A stretch of 64,000 nucleotides of DNA from an uncultured Methylophaga sp. (lineage in GTDB: Bacteria > Pseudomonadota > Gammaproteobacteria > Nitrosococcales > Methylophagaceae). This document shows, in pieces, positions 30,795 through 40,500 of this stretch; position 1 is the first letter of the stretch; every line of letters starts with the position of its first letter. Position numbers and translations under genes: made by a program. Location: assembly GCF_947259025.1 (NCBI RefSeq), contig NZ_CAMYKO010000008.1, positions 1 through 64,000 on the forward strand. The letters are read 5' to 3'. Under the pieces are notes generated by a model. The model ran no database searches. It was not told where the DNA came from and worked only from the letters and a program-made list of their open reading frames with translations.

Positions 30795-31742
30795 ATGTCA
30801 GTTTATACTGAAGTCGAACGCGACGATCTGAGCGCGTTTCTGGGAGAGTATGCGGTCGGCGATCTGGTGTCATACCAGGGCATCAGCGACGGCATAGAAA
30901 ACACCAACTACTTTGTCACCACCAGCGAAGGCGAATTTGTGCTGACCCTGTTCGAGCAGCATGATTTTGATGAGCTGAATTATTTCCTTGAGGTGATGAC
31001 GTTTTATTACCAGCACGGCATTCCTTCTGCCCACCCGGCGGCTGATAAACAGGGCCATTATCTGAAAAAGCTTTGCGGCAAACCGGCGGCGCTGGTTTTG
31101 CGGTTACAGGGCCGCGGCGTCGACACCCTGGCGACACCGGCACAATGTGCGGCGATTGGTGATGTGCTGGGTGAAATGCACCTGGCCGGCCGGGATTTTG
31201 ATTATCGCCGTCCCAGTGAGCGCGGCCATGAATGGCGGCGGCAAACCGCGCTGCATCTGCTGCCTAAGCTGGATGAGGCGCAGGCAACCATGCTCAAAAA
31301 CGAACTGGCGGTACAGGCTGGTTATGAAGAGCTGGATCTGCCCTGGGGGGTGACACACTCCGACCTGTTTCGCGACAATGCGCTGTTTGACGGTGATGAG
31401 CTCAAAGGCATTATCGACTTTTATTATGCCAGTGATGAATATCTGCTGTATGACCTGGCGGTCGCGGTCAATGACTGGTGCGTGGATGAATCCGGCCTGC
31501 CTGAACCAAGTCGTTACCGGGCGCTGATGCAGCATTACATGGCTAAACGGGCCCTGACCGAGTCGGAACAGGCTAACTGGAACCTGGTACTGCGGGCCGC
31601 GGCCCTGCGTTTCTGGTTGTCACGTCTTGAGGATAAGCTGTTTCCCCGCGAAGGCGAGCTGACACAGATCAAGGATCCGGATGCGTTTTTGAAGCTACTG
31701 CAACATCATCGCGATCATCCCCTGACTCTGGATTTCGACTGA
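30795..31742 (+). CDS. thrB: Homoserine kinase (APH-fold ThrB)
   Basis: MSVYTEVERDDLSAFLGEYAVGDLVSYQGISDGIENTNYFV; GVTHSDLFRDNALFDGDELKGIIDFYYA. Confidence 0.95.
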   Translation: MSVYTEVERDDLSAFLGEYAVGDLVSYQGISDGIENTNYFVTTSEGEFVLTLFEQHDFDELNYFLEVMTFYYQHGIPSAHPAADKQGHYLKKLCGKPAALVLRLQGRGVDTLATPAQCAAIGDVLGEMHLAGRDFDYRRPSERGHEWRRQTALHLLPKLDEAQATMLKNELAVQAGYEELDLPWGVTHSDLFRDNALFDGDELKGIIDFYYASDEYLLYDLAVAVNDWCVDESGLPEPSRYRALMQHYMAKRALTESEQANWNLVLRAAALRFWLSRLEDKLFPREGELTQIKDPDAFLKLLQHHRDHPLTLDFD

Positions 31743-31749
31743 AACGTCA

Positions 31750-32808
31750 ATGCGCGTTCTGATAATCAAACTGACCTCGATGGGTGATCTGATGCATGCA
31801 TTGCCCGCCCTGACCGATGCCGCCAAGGTCTACCCTGAGATAGAATTTGACTGGGTGGTTGATAAAGCCTTCTCGGCGGTCCCCAAATGGCATCCGCGGG
31901 TGAAAAATGTCATTACGACCTCACACCGAAGCTGGCGCCAGAGCTGGCTAGGGAGCCTCAAGCAAGGGGAATTGACGGGCTTTTATAAAAAACTCAATGC
32001 CGACAACTACGATGTGGTTGTCGATATGCAGAACAATCTGAAAAGCGCCCTGGTCAGCCTGCTGCGCAAAGGGCCAGTGTTTGGTCTGGATAAATTTAGT
32101 TGTCGGGAGAAACCGGCGCATCTGGCCTATAAGCATCCGATTAATGTGAACCCCAATCAGCATGCCGTTGATCGTATGCGCCAGATCCTGGCTGTAGCCT
32201 TGGATTACAGCGTGCCCGATACCCCGGCTGATTATGGTGTGGAATTGGAACACTGCCCTTTACCGGGTGACGAGTCCCGTTTTCCCAAGCTGGATTTCAG
32301 CTTGCCTGAGCGTTACCTGATGCTGGTACACAACGCCAGTTGGCTGACCAAGCTATGGCCAGTTAAGCACTGGCAGTCACTGGTGTTAAAGGCCGCCGAA
32401 GCCGGCTACAGCCTGCTGTTGCCCTGCGGTAATGATGAAGAGTATCAACGTGCCCGACAGATTGCTTCAGTCAGTGAACAAGCCCATGCCCTGCCACGAC
32501 TACCGCTGGATAATGTCCTGGTATTGATGCAGGGCGCGCAGGCCGTATTATGCAGCGATACTGGGCTGGCGCATATGGCGGCGGTGCTGGGTAAACCGGC
32601 TATTACCATTTATGGTTCCACCGACACCCACCTGATCGGCACCTATGGCGACAATCAGCAGCATCTGATTACCGGTATGACTTGTGCGCCCTGTTACAAG
32701 CGCCGCTGTCCGTTACCTGAAGCCGTTGACGGTGAACCGGTCTGCATGGCGGGGATGGAAGTCGACCAGGTCTGGCATAGACTGCAAAGCGTTTTACAAG
32801 CACAATAA
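31750..32808 (+). CDS. waaC: LPS heptosyltransferase I
   Basis: MRVLIIKLTSMGDLMHALPALTDA; SDTGLAHMAAVLGKPAITIYGSTD. Confidence 0.94.
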   Translation: MRVLIIKLTSMGDLMHALPALTDAAKVYPEIEFDWVVDKAFSAVPKWHPRVKNVITTSHRSWRQSWLGSLKQGELTGFYKKLNADNYDVVVDMQNNLKSALVSLLRKGPVFGLDKFSCREKPAHLAYKHPINVNPNQHAVDRMRQILAVALDYSVPDTPADYGVELEHCPLPGDESRFPKLDFSLPERYLMLVHNASWLTKLWPVKHWQSLVLKAAEAGYSLLLPCGNDEEYQRARQIASVSEQAHALPRLPLDNVLVLMQGAQAVLCSDTGLAHMAAVLGKPAITIYGSTDTHLIGTYGDNQQHLITGMTCAPCYKRRCPLPEAVDGEPVCMAGMEVDQVWHRLQSVLQAQ

Positions 32809-32846
32809 GCCATTATTCCAAGCGGCCAAGGCCGACCATTTTTGTT

Positions 32847-34292
32847 ATGAAACACGAATTTCCTGAATTTCATCTTGCCCGTGTGGCCGTGATCGGCGAT
32901 CTGATGCTGGATCGTTTTTACCACGGTAAAGCCAGTCGTATATCGCCGGAAGCACCGGTGCCGGTGGTCAATGTTGAGCGGCTGGAGGATGTGCCGGGCG
33001 GCGCCGGTAATGTGGCAATGAATATTGCTTCGCTGGGTGCAAACTGTAATATCAGCGGTATAACCGGTCAGGATGAAGCGGCCGAGATGCTCAAGCAGCG
33101 CTTGAATGCGGTGGGGGTTAACTGCCTGTTCCATCAGGCAGCGGATGCCGGCACCATTATAAAATCACGCGTTGTCAGCAGTCACCAGCAACTGATCCGG
33201 CTGGATTTCGAGGAGCGTTTCAGCGCTGAAGTCGCGTCACAGATGCAAACGCTGGCGAGCCAGATCACCGACAATACCGACGTGATGATCCTGTCGGATT
33301 ACAATAAGGGCACCTTGCCTGAGCCGCAGTTCTGGATTGAAACTGCCCGCGAGAAAAATATCCGCGTGCTGGTGGATCCCAAGGGTAATGATTTCAATAA
33401 ATACCGTGGTGCCGATTTAATTACGCCCAATATGGGCGAATTTGAAGCCGTCGCCGGTCCGGTCGAGTCGGAACAGGACTTGATCAGCAAGGCCCAGACC
33501 CTGCTCAAGCAACTGGATATCAAGGCGATTCTTATCACCCGCAGCGAACATGGTATGACCTTGATCCGGGCTGATCAGCCCGAGTTTCACCTGCCTGCCA
33601 TTGCCAAGGAAGTGGCCGATGTGACAGGGGCAGGGGATACCGTCATTTCTACCCTGGCATCAGCGCTCGCAGCCGGTGCTGATCTGGAGCACGCGGTAAC
33701 GCTTGCTAATGTGGCGGCCAGTATCGTGGTCAGCAAGCTGGGTACCTCAACCGTCAGCGGCCCCGAACTCAAAACCGAATATGAGCGCCATCAGGGCATG
33801 CATAATACCGATCACAGCATGGCCGGGGCCGTGACGGTCGAGCAATTAAAAATCGCCGTCGATCAGGCCAAACAGCGCGGTGAAAAGATTGTCTTTACCA
33901 ATGGCTGCTTTGATATCCTGCACGCTGGTCATGTTACATACCTGCAACAGGCGCGGGCCTTGGGCGATCGACTGATTGTGGCGATTAATACCGATGAATC
34001 AGTGACCAAGCTCAAAGGTGAAGGCCGGCCCATCAATGCCGCGGAAAGACGCCTGACCGTGTTGGCAGGCCTTGCCGATGTGGACTGGGTGACCTGCTTC
34101 CCCGGCGATACCCCCGAAGAACTGCTGCGCTTTATTCAGCCCGATATTCTGGTCAAGGGCGGTGATTACGATAAAAAAGGCGTGGTCGGCTGGGAAATTG
34201 TTGAGGGCTACGGCGGCCAAGTTAAAGTCATGGGCTTGGTAGAAAACTGCTCCACCACGGCGATTGTAAACAAGATCAATACTAAAAGTTAA
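32847..34292 (+). CDS. hldE: Bifunctional D-glycero-beta-D-manno-heptose-7-phosphate kinase / heptose-1-phosphate adenylyltransferase
   Basis: PfkB-type kinase domain (VTGAGDTVIS) fused to a nucleotidyltransferase domain (FTNGCFDILHAGHVTYL). Confidence 0.97.
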   Translation: MKHEFPEFHLARVAVIGDLMLDRFYHGKASRISPEAPVPVVNVERLEDVPGGAGNVAMNIASLGANCNISGITGQDEAAEMLKQRLNAVGVNCLFHQAADAGTIIKSRVVSSHQQLIRLDFEERFSAEVASQMQTLASQITDNTDVMILSDYNKGTLPEPQFWIETAREKNIRVLVDPKGNDFNKYRGADLITPNMGEFEAVAGPVESEQDLISKAQTLLKQLDIKAILITRSEHGMTLIRADQPEFHLPAIAKEVADVTGAGDTVISTLASALAAGADLEHAVTLANVAASIVVSKLGTSTVSGPELKTEYERHQGMHNTDHSMAGAVTVEQLKIAVDQAKQRGEKIVFTNGCFDILHAGHVTYLQQARALGDRLIVAINTDESVTKLKGEGRPINAAERRLTVLAGLADVDWVTCFPGDTPEELLRFIQPDILVKGGDYDKKGVVGWEIVEGYGGQVKVMGLVENCSTTAIVNKINTKS

Positions 34293-34453
34293 CCACAGAG
34301 GCACAGAGGACACAGAGAAACTGAATTGTTGAGCTTTAATCTAATGAGCTTAAACCTCATCAAAATTCAGCAACTTTTTCCATACAAACGTTTGAAACTC
34401 ACGCACTGAGTGCCTTGAGATGGGCACAGAAAACCTCTGTGCCTCTGTGGTTA
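34290..34453. mobile_element. 164-bp MITE-like element with perfect 20-bp terminal inverted repeats
   Basis: 34290-34309 taaccacagaggcacagagg is the exact reverse complement of 34434-34453; no ORF inside. Confidence 0.7.
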
Positions 34454-35263
34454 GGCTCTGTTAATGGCAGAAACAGCCTTAGCTACATTTTCAGCCAGAT
34501 GCGCCGGGTTGATGGTGCCGATAATCACGCTGCTGACCGCCGGTTCTTTGAAGATAAAGTCAAAATTGGCCTGTACGATATCCTGACTGCCAGTGTCTTT
34601 GGCGATATGGCCACTGCCCAGCGCTTTTTTGATAAAGATGCCTTTGCCACTTTTCTCTGCCTGATCCAGCACCGCCTGCTCATCCTGATATTGCAGATTA
34701 TGCATCACCATTGCCAGATCGGATTGTTGCAGAGCAAGCAAACCGCCTTCTACGGTTTTGGTGGACATACCGGTCGCGCGAATCAGGCCACGACGTTTCA
34801 ATTCATTCAGCGTGTCCAGCGCCCCCTCCTGCTCAATGACCTGTTTATCATTGCCATTCGAGTGAATCAGCACAATATCCAATACTTCTCGATTGAGCTG
34901 TTTCAGGCTGTTTTCCACGCTGCTGATAATTGATCCAGGACTGAAGTCGTAGCGCGATGCACCACTGACCGGATCATAATATTCGCCGGCCTTGGTGGCG
35001 ATCACCCAGTCATGCGGCAGTTGCGGCAGCAGTTTGCCCAGTCGCTGCTCACTGTTGCCATAAGCCGGGGCGGTATCAATCAGGTTAATGCCCAGATCCC
35101 AGGCCTGCGCCAGTAGGTCCAGCGCCTGTTTATCATCAGGGATTTTGAATCCTTCGGGATATTTGACCGCCTTATCCCGGCCCAGCTTGACCGTGCCCAG
35201 ACCTAGCGGTGAAACACTGACGCCGCTATCTGCAATGGCATTTCGCTGACTGAGTTTAATCAT
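34451..35263 (-). CDS. Aldo/keto reductase
   Basis: LGLGTVKLGRD, NLIDTAPAYGNSEQRLGKLL, VIATKAGEYY. Confidence 0.93.
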   Translation of the reverse strand: MIKLSQRNAIADSGVSVSPLGLGTVKLGRDKAVKYPEGFKIPDDKQALDLLAQAWDLGINLIDTAPAYGNSEQRLGKLLPQLPHDWVIATKAGEYYDPVSGASRYDFSPGSIISSVENSLKQLNREVLDIVLIHSNGNDKQVIEQEGALDTLNELKRRGLIRATGMSTKTVEGGLLALQQSDLAMVMHNLQYQDEQAVLDQAEKSGKGIFIKKALGSGHIAKDTGSQDIVQANFDFIFKEPAVSSVIIGTINPAHLAENVAKAVSAINRA

Positions 35264-36456
35264 GAAAAAGCACGGTCCCAGAGTGAGGCGGCAACCTGTG
35301 GGTGCGGAAAATCCGGGTTTTGATGCGTGTCAGCTACAAGCCCAGATTTTTCTATCGCTGAGATAGCCTGGTCGGCAAGATCAGGGGCCAAAGCCAGCTT
35401 GGTCGGCCAGCACACATGCAGATTGCCCTGACTGCTGACAAACGCGCTGTCAGGACGGCTACGGTTGGATTGCTGCGGCTCGGCCCGGTTGACCGGGTGT
35501 GTGGCCCACTCCAACTCTGGCAATTCAACCCAGGGCAGGATCTCAGTCAGTAATACGCGTGCTTCCCCAATCAATGCCTCAGGCGCTTTGCCCACGCCCT
35601 GTTCGGCAATATTGCCGCCCAGGTACCAGACTACATTGCCGGTTTTATCTTGGTGACTGGAAATGGTGGCAATCGGTTTGGAGCCACTGCCCAGACTGTG
35701 AGCATAAATGGTTGGCAGTGGATTGTTGGCATCACGGCTTTTGCATAAAAGCATTTGCAGGGGCCGGCGCTGCATGGCTGGTTGCTCCTGCTGCATGGAT
35801 TTGATCACGGACTCATTGCCCTCGCCGGCGGTCAAAATAAACTGCTTGGCCTTAATCTCAAACTGCTGGCCAACCAGCAAAGACTCAATCTGATCACCGT
35901 TTTTCAGCCACTGATAATCAGCATCAGCGGGCACCGCCAGCATTCGTTCCTGCCAGGGCTTGATCAGGGATTCCAGCAGACTGGGCACATCCAGCACCGG
36001 TTCATCCAGTTGATACAGCGCCCCCTTAAAGGCCGGATCGGAAAACGGTGCCGGGCGCTGTTTTTTCTCCACGAATTGCATGCGGCTTCGTAGCGCCTTG
36101 CTGGCAAAAAACGAGACCATTTTGGAAGACAGCCGATCCTGTGACCAGAGCAGTTGATGCTCGGTCAGTTTTTTGACTGAGCTCAAATCAATTTCGCCCT
36201 GACCATCCAGGCAGGCTTTCCAGCGGGCCGGCATGGTACTGATCACCTGTGAGGCCTTGGATAAAATGCCGTTCAAAGCGTATTTGCTGCCGCCGTGAAT
36301 AATGCCCTGTGAGCTCAGCGTCTGGCCCTGACCGATTTCACCATTTTCCAAAAGCAGGACGTGATAACCCAGGTCATTGAGGCGGTGATGTAGCCAAAGT
36401 CCGGCAATACCGGCGCCGACTATCACGACATCGGTGGTCAGTAACTGGCGACTCAT
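35260..36456 (-). CDS. FAD-dependent oxidoreductase (DAO/GlpA-like)
   Basis: VVIVGAGIAGLWLHHRLNDLGYHVLLLE dinucleotide-binding motif. Confidence 0.9.
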   Translation of the reverse strand: MSRQLLTTDVVIVGAGIAGLWLHHRLNDLGYHVLLLENGEIGQGQTLSSQGIIHGGSKYALNGILSKASQVISTMPARWKACLDGQGEIDLSSVKKLTEHQLLWSQDRLSSKMVSFFASKALRSRMQFVEKKQRPAPFSDPAFKGALYQLDEPVLDVPSLLESLIKPWQERMLAVPADADYQWLKNGDQIESLLVGQQFEIKAKQFILTAGEGNESVIKSMQQEQPAMQRRPLQMLLCKSRDANNPLPTIYAHSLGSGSKPIATISSHQDKTGNVVWYLGGNIAEQGVGKAPEALIGEARVLLTEILPWVELPELEWATHPVNRAEPQQSNRSRPDSAFVSSQGNLHVCWPTKLALAPDLADQAISAIEKSGLVADTHQNPDFPHPQVAASLWDRAFS

Positions 36457-37016
36457 GAATCAGGCAAACCCTCGTCCAGCGCTTCGCACAGCCAGTGTCC
36501 AATCAGAATATGGCCTTCCTGCACCCGGGCGGTTTCGTTGCTGGGCACGCAGATACAGTCATCGGCAATGGTTTTGAGTTTGCCGCCATCGTCACCGGTA
36601 AAAGCGTAGGTCCAGATTTGATTGTTTTTTGCTGTTTGAATGCCGCTGATCACATTGGCACTGTTGCCGGAAGTGGAGAGGCCGATCGCAATATCACCGG
36701 GCTGGCCCAGGGCTTCAATCTGGCGGTCAAACACCGTTTCAAAGCTGTAGTCATTGCTGTGTGCGGTTAAAATAGAGGTGTCAGTGGTCAGCGCAATCGC
36801 CGCATAGGCTTTGCGATCCTTGCGGTAACGAACCACAAATTCGGCCGCCAGATGCTGGGCATCAGAAGCACTGCCGCCATTGCCGAAAAACAGCACCTTG
36901 TTACCGTTTAGCAGACATTGCTTGACGCGCTGCAGAAGCTGATTGACCTGCGGTTCCAGACTGAGCAGCCCATCAATCATTTGCTGATGACGGCTGATAG
37001 TGGCTTTGAATGACAC
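36453..37016 (-). CDS. gmhA: Sedoheptulose-7-phosphate isomerase
   Basis: SIS domain; FFGNGGSASDAQHLAAEFVVRY, GLSTSGNSANVI, HILIGHWLCEALD. Confidence 0.92.
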   Translation of the reverse strand: MSFKATISRHQQMIDGLLSLEPQVNQLLQRVKQCLLNGNKVLFFGNGGSASDAQHLAAEFVVRYRKDRKAYAAIALTTDTSILTAHSNDYSFETVFDRQIEALGQPGDIAIGLSTSGNSANVISGIQTAKNNQIWTYAFTGDDGGKLKTIADDCICVPSNETARVQEGHILIGHWLCEALDEGLPDS

Positions 37017-37135
37017 GGCTTAACCTCAAATGCGACAGTGGTGATAACATCTTGTATCTTTGAGCCGTAGTTTAACAAAGTCAGACCCAACACTGGCATT
37101 TTCGCCAGAGCAGTGTGAGGAATTTAAGTCCCGAA

Positions 37136-37957
37136 ATGAAGCCCCGAACCTTTTTTTTACGAGATGATCTGCGCCAGGCCTGGCTGGGCAAAGATGTATT
37201 CGCGCTTCTGGCCGATCTTCAGGGTGAGATTTTTCGTGACAAAGAGGGACGACGCACGCTGCGTTTCAACATCGGCGACCAGTCCTACTTTCTCAAATAC
37301 CACGCCGGTATCGGCTGGGCAGAGATCATCAAAAACCTGCTCCAATTGCGAATGCCGATAATCAGTGCCCGAAATGAATGGCAGGCGATTTTGAAACTGC
37401 ACCAACTGGGTATTGGCACCATGCAACTGGCCGGGTTTGGTGAACGTGGCTGGAATCCGGCAAAAACCGCTTCATTTGTGATCACCGACGAGCTCACCGA
37501 TACCATGAGTCTGGAGCATTTGGGGGCACAGTGGCAGCAATCGCCGCCCGACTTCCAGAGTAAACAGGCGCTGCTGCGAAAGCTGGCTGAGGTCAGCCGC
37601 GATATGCATCAGGCAGGTATCAATCACCGGGATTATTATCTGTGTCATTTTCTGCTGGATAAATCCTTTGCAGACAGCAACTCTTTTGAGCAGGACACGC
37701 CTTTATATCTGATTGACCTGCACCGCACGCAGCAGCGCCGGAGCGTGCCTGAGCGCTGGCTGGTCAAGGATCTGGGCTCTTTGCTTTTCTCGGCACATGA
37801 AGTCAAGCTGACAAGCCGCGACTTTTATCGATTCATCCAGATATACAGTGGCCTGAGCCTGCGCGATGCGCTCGATAAACAGGGCGGTTTCTGGCGCAAA
37901 GTGGAAAAACGCGCTGACGCATTATTAGCAAAGTGGCACAAACAACAAGCCAGATGA
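37136..37957 (+). CDS. waaP: LPS core heptose I kinase
   Basis: HQAGINHRDYYLCHFLLDK and LYLIDLHRTQ catalytic motifs. Confidence 0.93.
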   Translation: MKPRTFFLRDDLRQAWLGKDVFALLADLQGEIFRDKEGRRTLRFNIGDQSYFLKYHAGIGWAEIIKNLLQLRMPIISARNEWQAILKLHQLGIGTMQLAGFGERGWNPAKTASFVITDELTDTMSLEHLGAQWQQSPPDFQSKQALLRKLAEVSRDMHQAGINHRDYYLCHFLLDKSFADSNSFEQDTPLYLIDLHRTQQRRSVPERWLVKDLGSLLFSAHEVKLTSRDFYRFIQIYSGLSLRDALDKQGGFWRKVEKRADALLAKWHKQQAR

Positions 37958-39357
37958 ACGAGACCATTCAACAATTTCTGAGTGGCAAACAGGTGGTTGC
38001 CCCTTTTGATGTAGAGGTGGACGGCGCGCTGTATCACTGTGCGCAGGTGCTGCGTTTGCTCCCTGGCAGAAGACTGGTGGTGAAGGCGCTGCATCAGGGG
38101 CAGCCTTTATTGTTGAAGTTACTGGTGCCCAATAAAAAAGGCTGGCGCGAGCTGTCCCGGGAACAGCATGGTTACAAGCTATGCACCCAGGCTGGTATCA
38201 GCGTGCCGAAAGAGCGATTTATCAGTGACAGCTTTGCCGGTTGTTTGGCCGTGGCATACGAATTTATAGAAGATGCCGATGCCTTCAGCCTGGAGAAGGG
38301 GAATCATGCACAGCAGATTCCGGCGCTACTGGAAATGATGGTGAGCTGTCATCAGGGCGGGATTTATCAGCAGGATATTCACACCGATAATATTCTGCTC
38401 AGCCCGCAAGGACTGTACCTGATTGATGTGGCTTCAGTGCGGGGGCTGAGTGGTCAGCCACTGCCGATGAAGCCAAGCCTGAAAAATCTGGCCCGGTTAT
38501 TTGCCCAGTTTGTTCCTGACCAACAGCTATATCTTATGGAAAAGTTGAGTTTGTATTACCGGGCGCGTGGCTGGGAATACAACAGAGAGGCACGGGCTGC
38601 TTTCAGAGGGTTGCTGGATAAAGCCTGGCACAAGCGCAAAGACGACTATCTGAGCAAATGCTTCAGACCCTGCACGATGACGGTGTATGGTAAAAACAAA
38701 GATCGGGAATATGCCTTCAAAAGGCATTTTTTCAAACTGGTCGGCGAGCAGTTAGTGGTTGATATCGACAGGCTGGTTGAACAGGGCGATATTCTCAAGG
38801 ATGGCAACAGCGCCACGGTTGTTGTCACCAACCTGGCAGGGCGCCGGGTCGTTATCAAACGTTATAATGTGAAATCACTTTGGCATTGGCTGAAACGCTG
38901 CTGGCGGCCCAGCCGCGCAGCCAATGCCTGGCGGCAGGGTAATTTGATGACGCTGTTGGGCATTGCCACCCCGCCGGTGCTGGGATTTGTAGAACACCGC
39001 TGGGGGCCGCTCAGAAAGCAGGCTTACCTTATCAGTGAGTATGTGGATAACGCGACTGAGTTGTCCCGGGTCTACGCATCTCACTCGCCCTCAGAGCCAC
39101 AGCTCAGACAGCTTAGGCGTATTTTTGGCCTGATGCATGAGTACCGGCTTAGTCACGGCGATATGAAAGCCAGCAACCTGTTGCTGACAGAGAATGGTCA
39201 AGTGGCGCTTATCGATCTGGACGCCATGCGTGAGCACCGTCATGACTGGAGTTTTGAAAGAGCCTTTGCCCGTGATCAGCGCCGTTTTCTGAGAAATTGG
39301 CAGAATAAAGCACTTCGTGCTCGCTTTGAATCAATGATGAAGACTGTAAGTCAATAA
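37954..39357 (+). CDS. Tandem LPS-kinase-like (InaA/WaaP-type) protein
   Basis: Two kinase motif sets: QQDIHTDNILL...LIDVAS and SHGDMKASNLLL...LIDLDA. Confidence 0.85.
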   Translation: MNETIQQFLSGKQVVAPFDVEVDGALYHCAQVLRLLPGRRLVVKALHQGQPLLLKLLVPNKKGWRELSREQHGYKLCTQAGISVPKERFISDSFAGCLAVAYEFIEDADAFSLEKGNHAQQIPALLEMMVSCHQGGIYQQDIHTDNILLSPQGLYLIDVASVRGLSGQPLPMKPSLKNLARLFAQFVPDQQLYLMEKLSLYYRARGWEYNREARAAFRGLLDKAWHKRKDDYLSKCFRPCTMTVYGKNKDREYAFKRHFFKLVGEQLVVDIDRLVEQGDILKDGNSATVVVTNLAGRRVVIKRYNVKSLWHWLKRCWRPSRAANAWRQGNLMTLLGIATPPVLGFVEHRWGPLRKQAYLISEYVDNATELSRVYASHSPSEPQLRQLRRIFGLMHEYRLSHGDMKASNLLLTENGQVALIDLDAMREHRHDWSFERAFARDQRRFLRNWQNKALRARFESMMKTVSQ

Positions 39358-40500
39358 ATGAAACTAGCCGTTTGTCTGTTTAAATATTTCCCCTATGGCG
39401 GCCTGGCCCGTGATTTTATGCGGATTATGCAAAGCTGCATCAGGGCTGGCGACCACATTGATGTGTATGTGATTGAGTGGCAGGGTGAATTGCCTTCGGA
39501 ACTGAACGTCCATATCGTGCCGGTTTCAGGCCTGTCCAATCATGCAAAATTGCAGTCTTTTCTGGATCAGGTTAAACCGCAACTTGAGCGGGAGAAGTAC
39601 GACCTGGTCGTGGGCTTTAATAAAATGCCGCAGCTGGATTTATATTATGCGGCCGATCCCTGTTACATCGATAGAGCTCGCTCTCACGCCCTGCATAGTC
39701 TGTTAAAGTTTACCCCCAGAGTCCGGTTTTATTCCGACTGCGAAAGCGCTGTGTTCGGACCAGACAGTGACACCGTGTCGCTGATGATTTCAGATGTGCA
39801 AAAGGCGCTGTTCAAACAGCATTATCATACGCCTGATCATCGGCTGATATCTTTACCCCCCGGCATTGATCGCGATCGCCAGCGACCTGCAGATGCCAGT
39901 TCCATTCGTCAGCGCAAACGGGCCGAGTTGAGCGTTCACGATGATGAATGGTTGCTGTTGATGGTGGGCACCGGCTTTAAAACCAAAGGCGTTGATCGCG
40001 GTATTGCCGCCCTGGCAGCGATGCCGGACGATGAGCGTGGCAAAGTCAGGCTGGTAGTGATTGGTGATGGCGATGCCCGTGCCCTGCAGAAACAGGCCGA
40101 TAAATCGGGTGTTGGCGACCAGGTTCAGTTTATGGGAGGCCGCTCGGATATTCCCGAATTTTTGCTGGCCGCTGACCTGCTGTTACATCCTGCCCGCAAG
40201 GAAAACACCGGCACGGTGATACTGGAGGCGATGGTGGCTGGTTTACCGGTACTGATATCGGATGTCTGTGGCTATGCTAAACATGTAAAAAGCGCACAGG
40301 CCGGAGACATTCTGAAACAGCCTGATAATGCTGCCGCCACTGCGGCGCAGCTGGTTACTATGCTTGACCCGCAGCGGCTGCATCAATGGTCACAGCAGGC
40401 ACTGAGCTATGCCGCGACAGAGGATCTATACAGCATGCCAGATAAGGCAGCACAAATTATTCGAGATATGGCAGAAGAAAAGGGCGGAATTATATCGTGA
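39358..40500 (+). CDS. waaG: LPS core glycosyltransferase (WaaG-type, GT4)
   Basis: FKYFPYGGLARDFMRI; RKENTGTVILEAMVAGLPVLISDVCGYA. Confidence 0.92.
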   Translation: MKLAVCLFKYFPYGGLARDFMRIMQSCIRAGDHIDVYVIEWQGELPSELNVHIVPVSGLSNHAKLQSFLDQVKPQLEREKYDLVVGFNKMPQLDLYYAADPCYIDRARSHALHSLLKFTPRVRFYSDCESAVFGPDSDTVSLMISDVQKALFKQHYHTPDHRLISLPPGIDRDRQRPADASSIRQRKRAELSVHDDEWLLLMVGTGFKTKGVDRGIAALAAMPDDERGKVRLVVIGDGDARALQKQADKSGVGDQVQFMGGRSDIPEFLLAADLLLHPARKENTGTVILEAMVAGLPVLISDVCGYAKHVKSAQAGDILKQPDNAAATAAQLVTMLDPQRLHQWSQQALSYAATEDLYSMPDKAAQIIRDMAEEKGGIIS

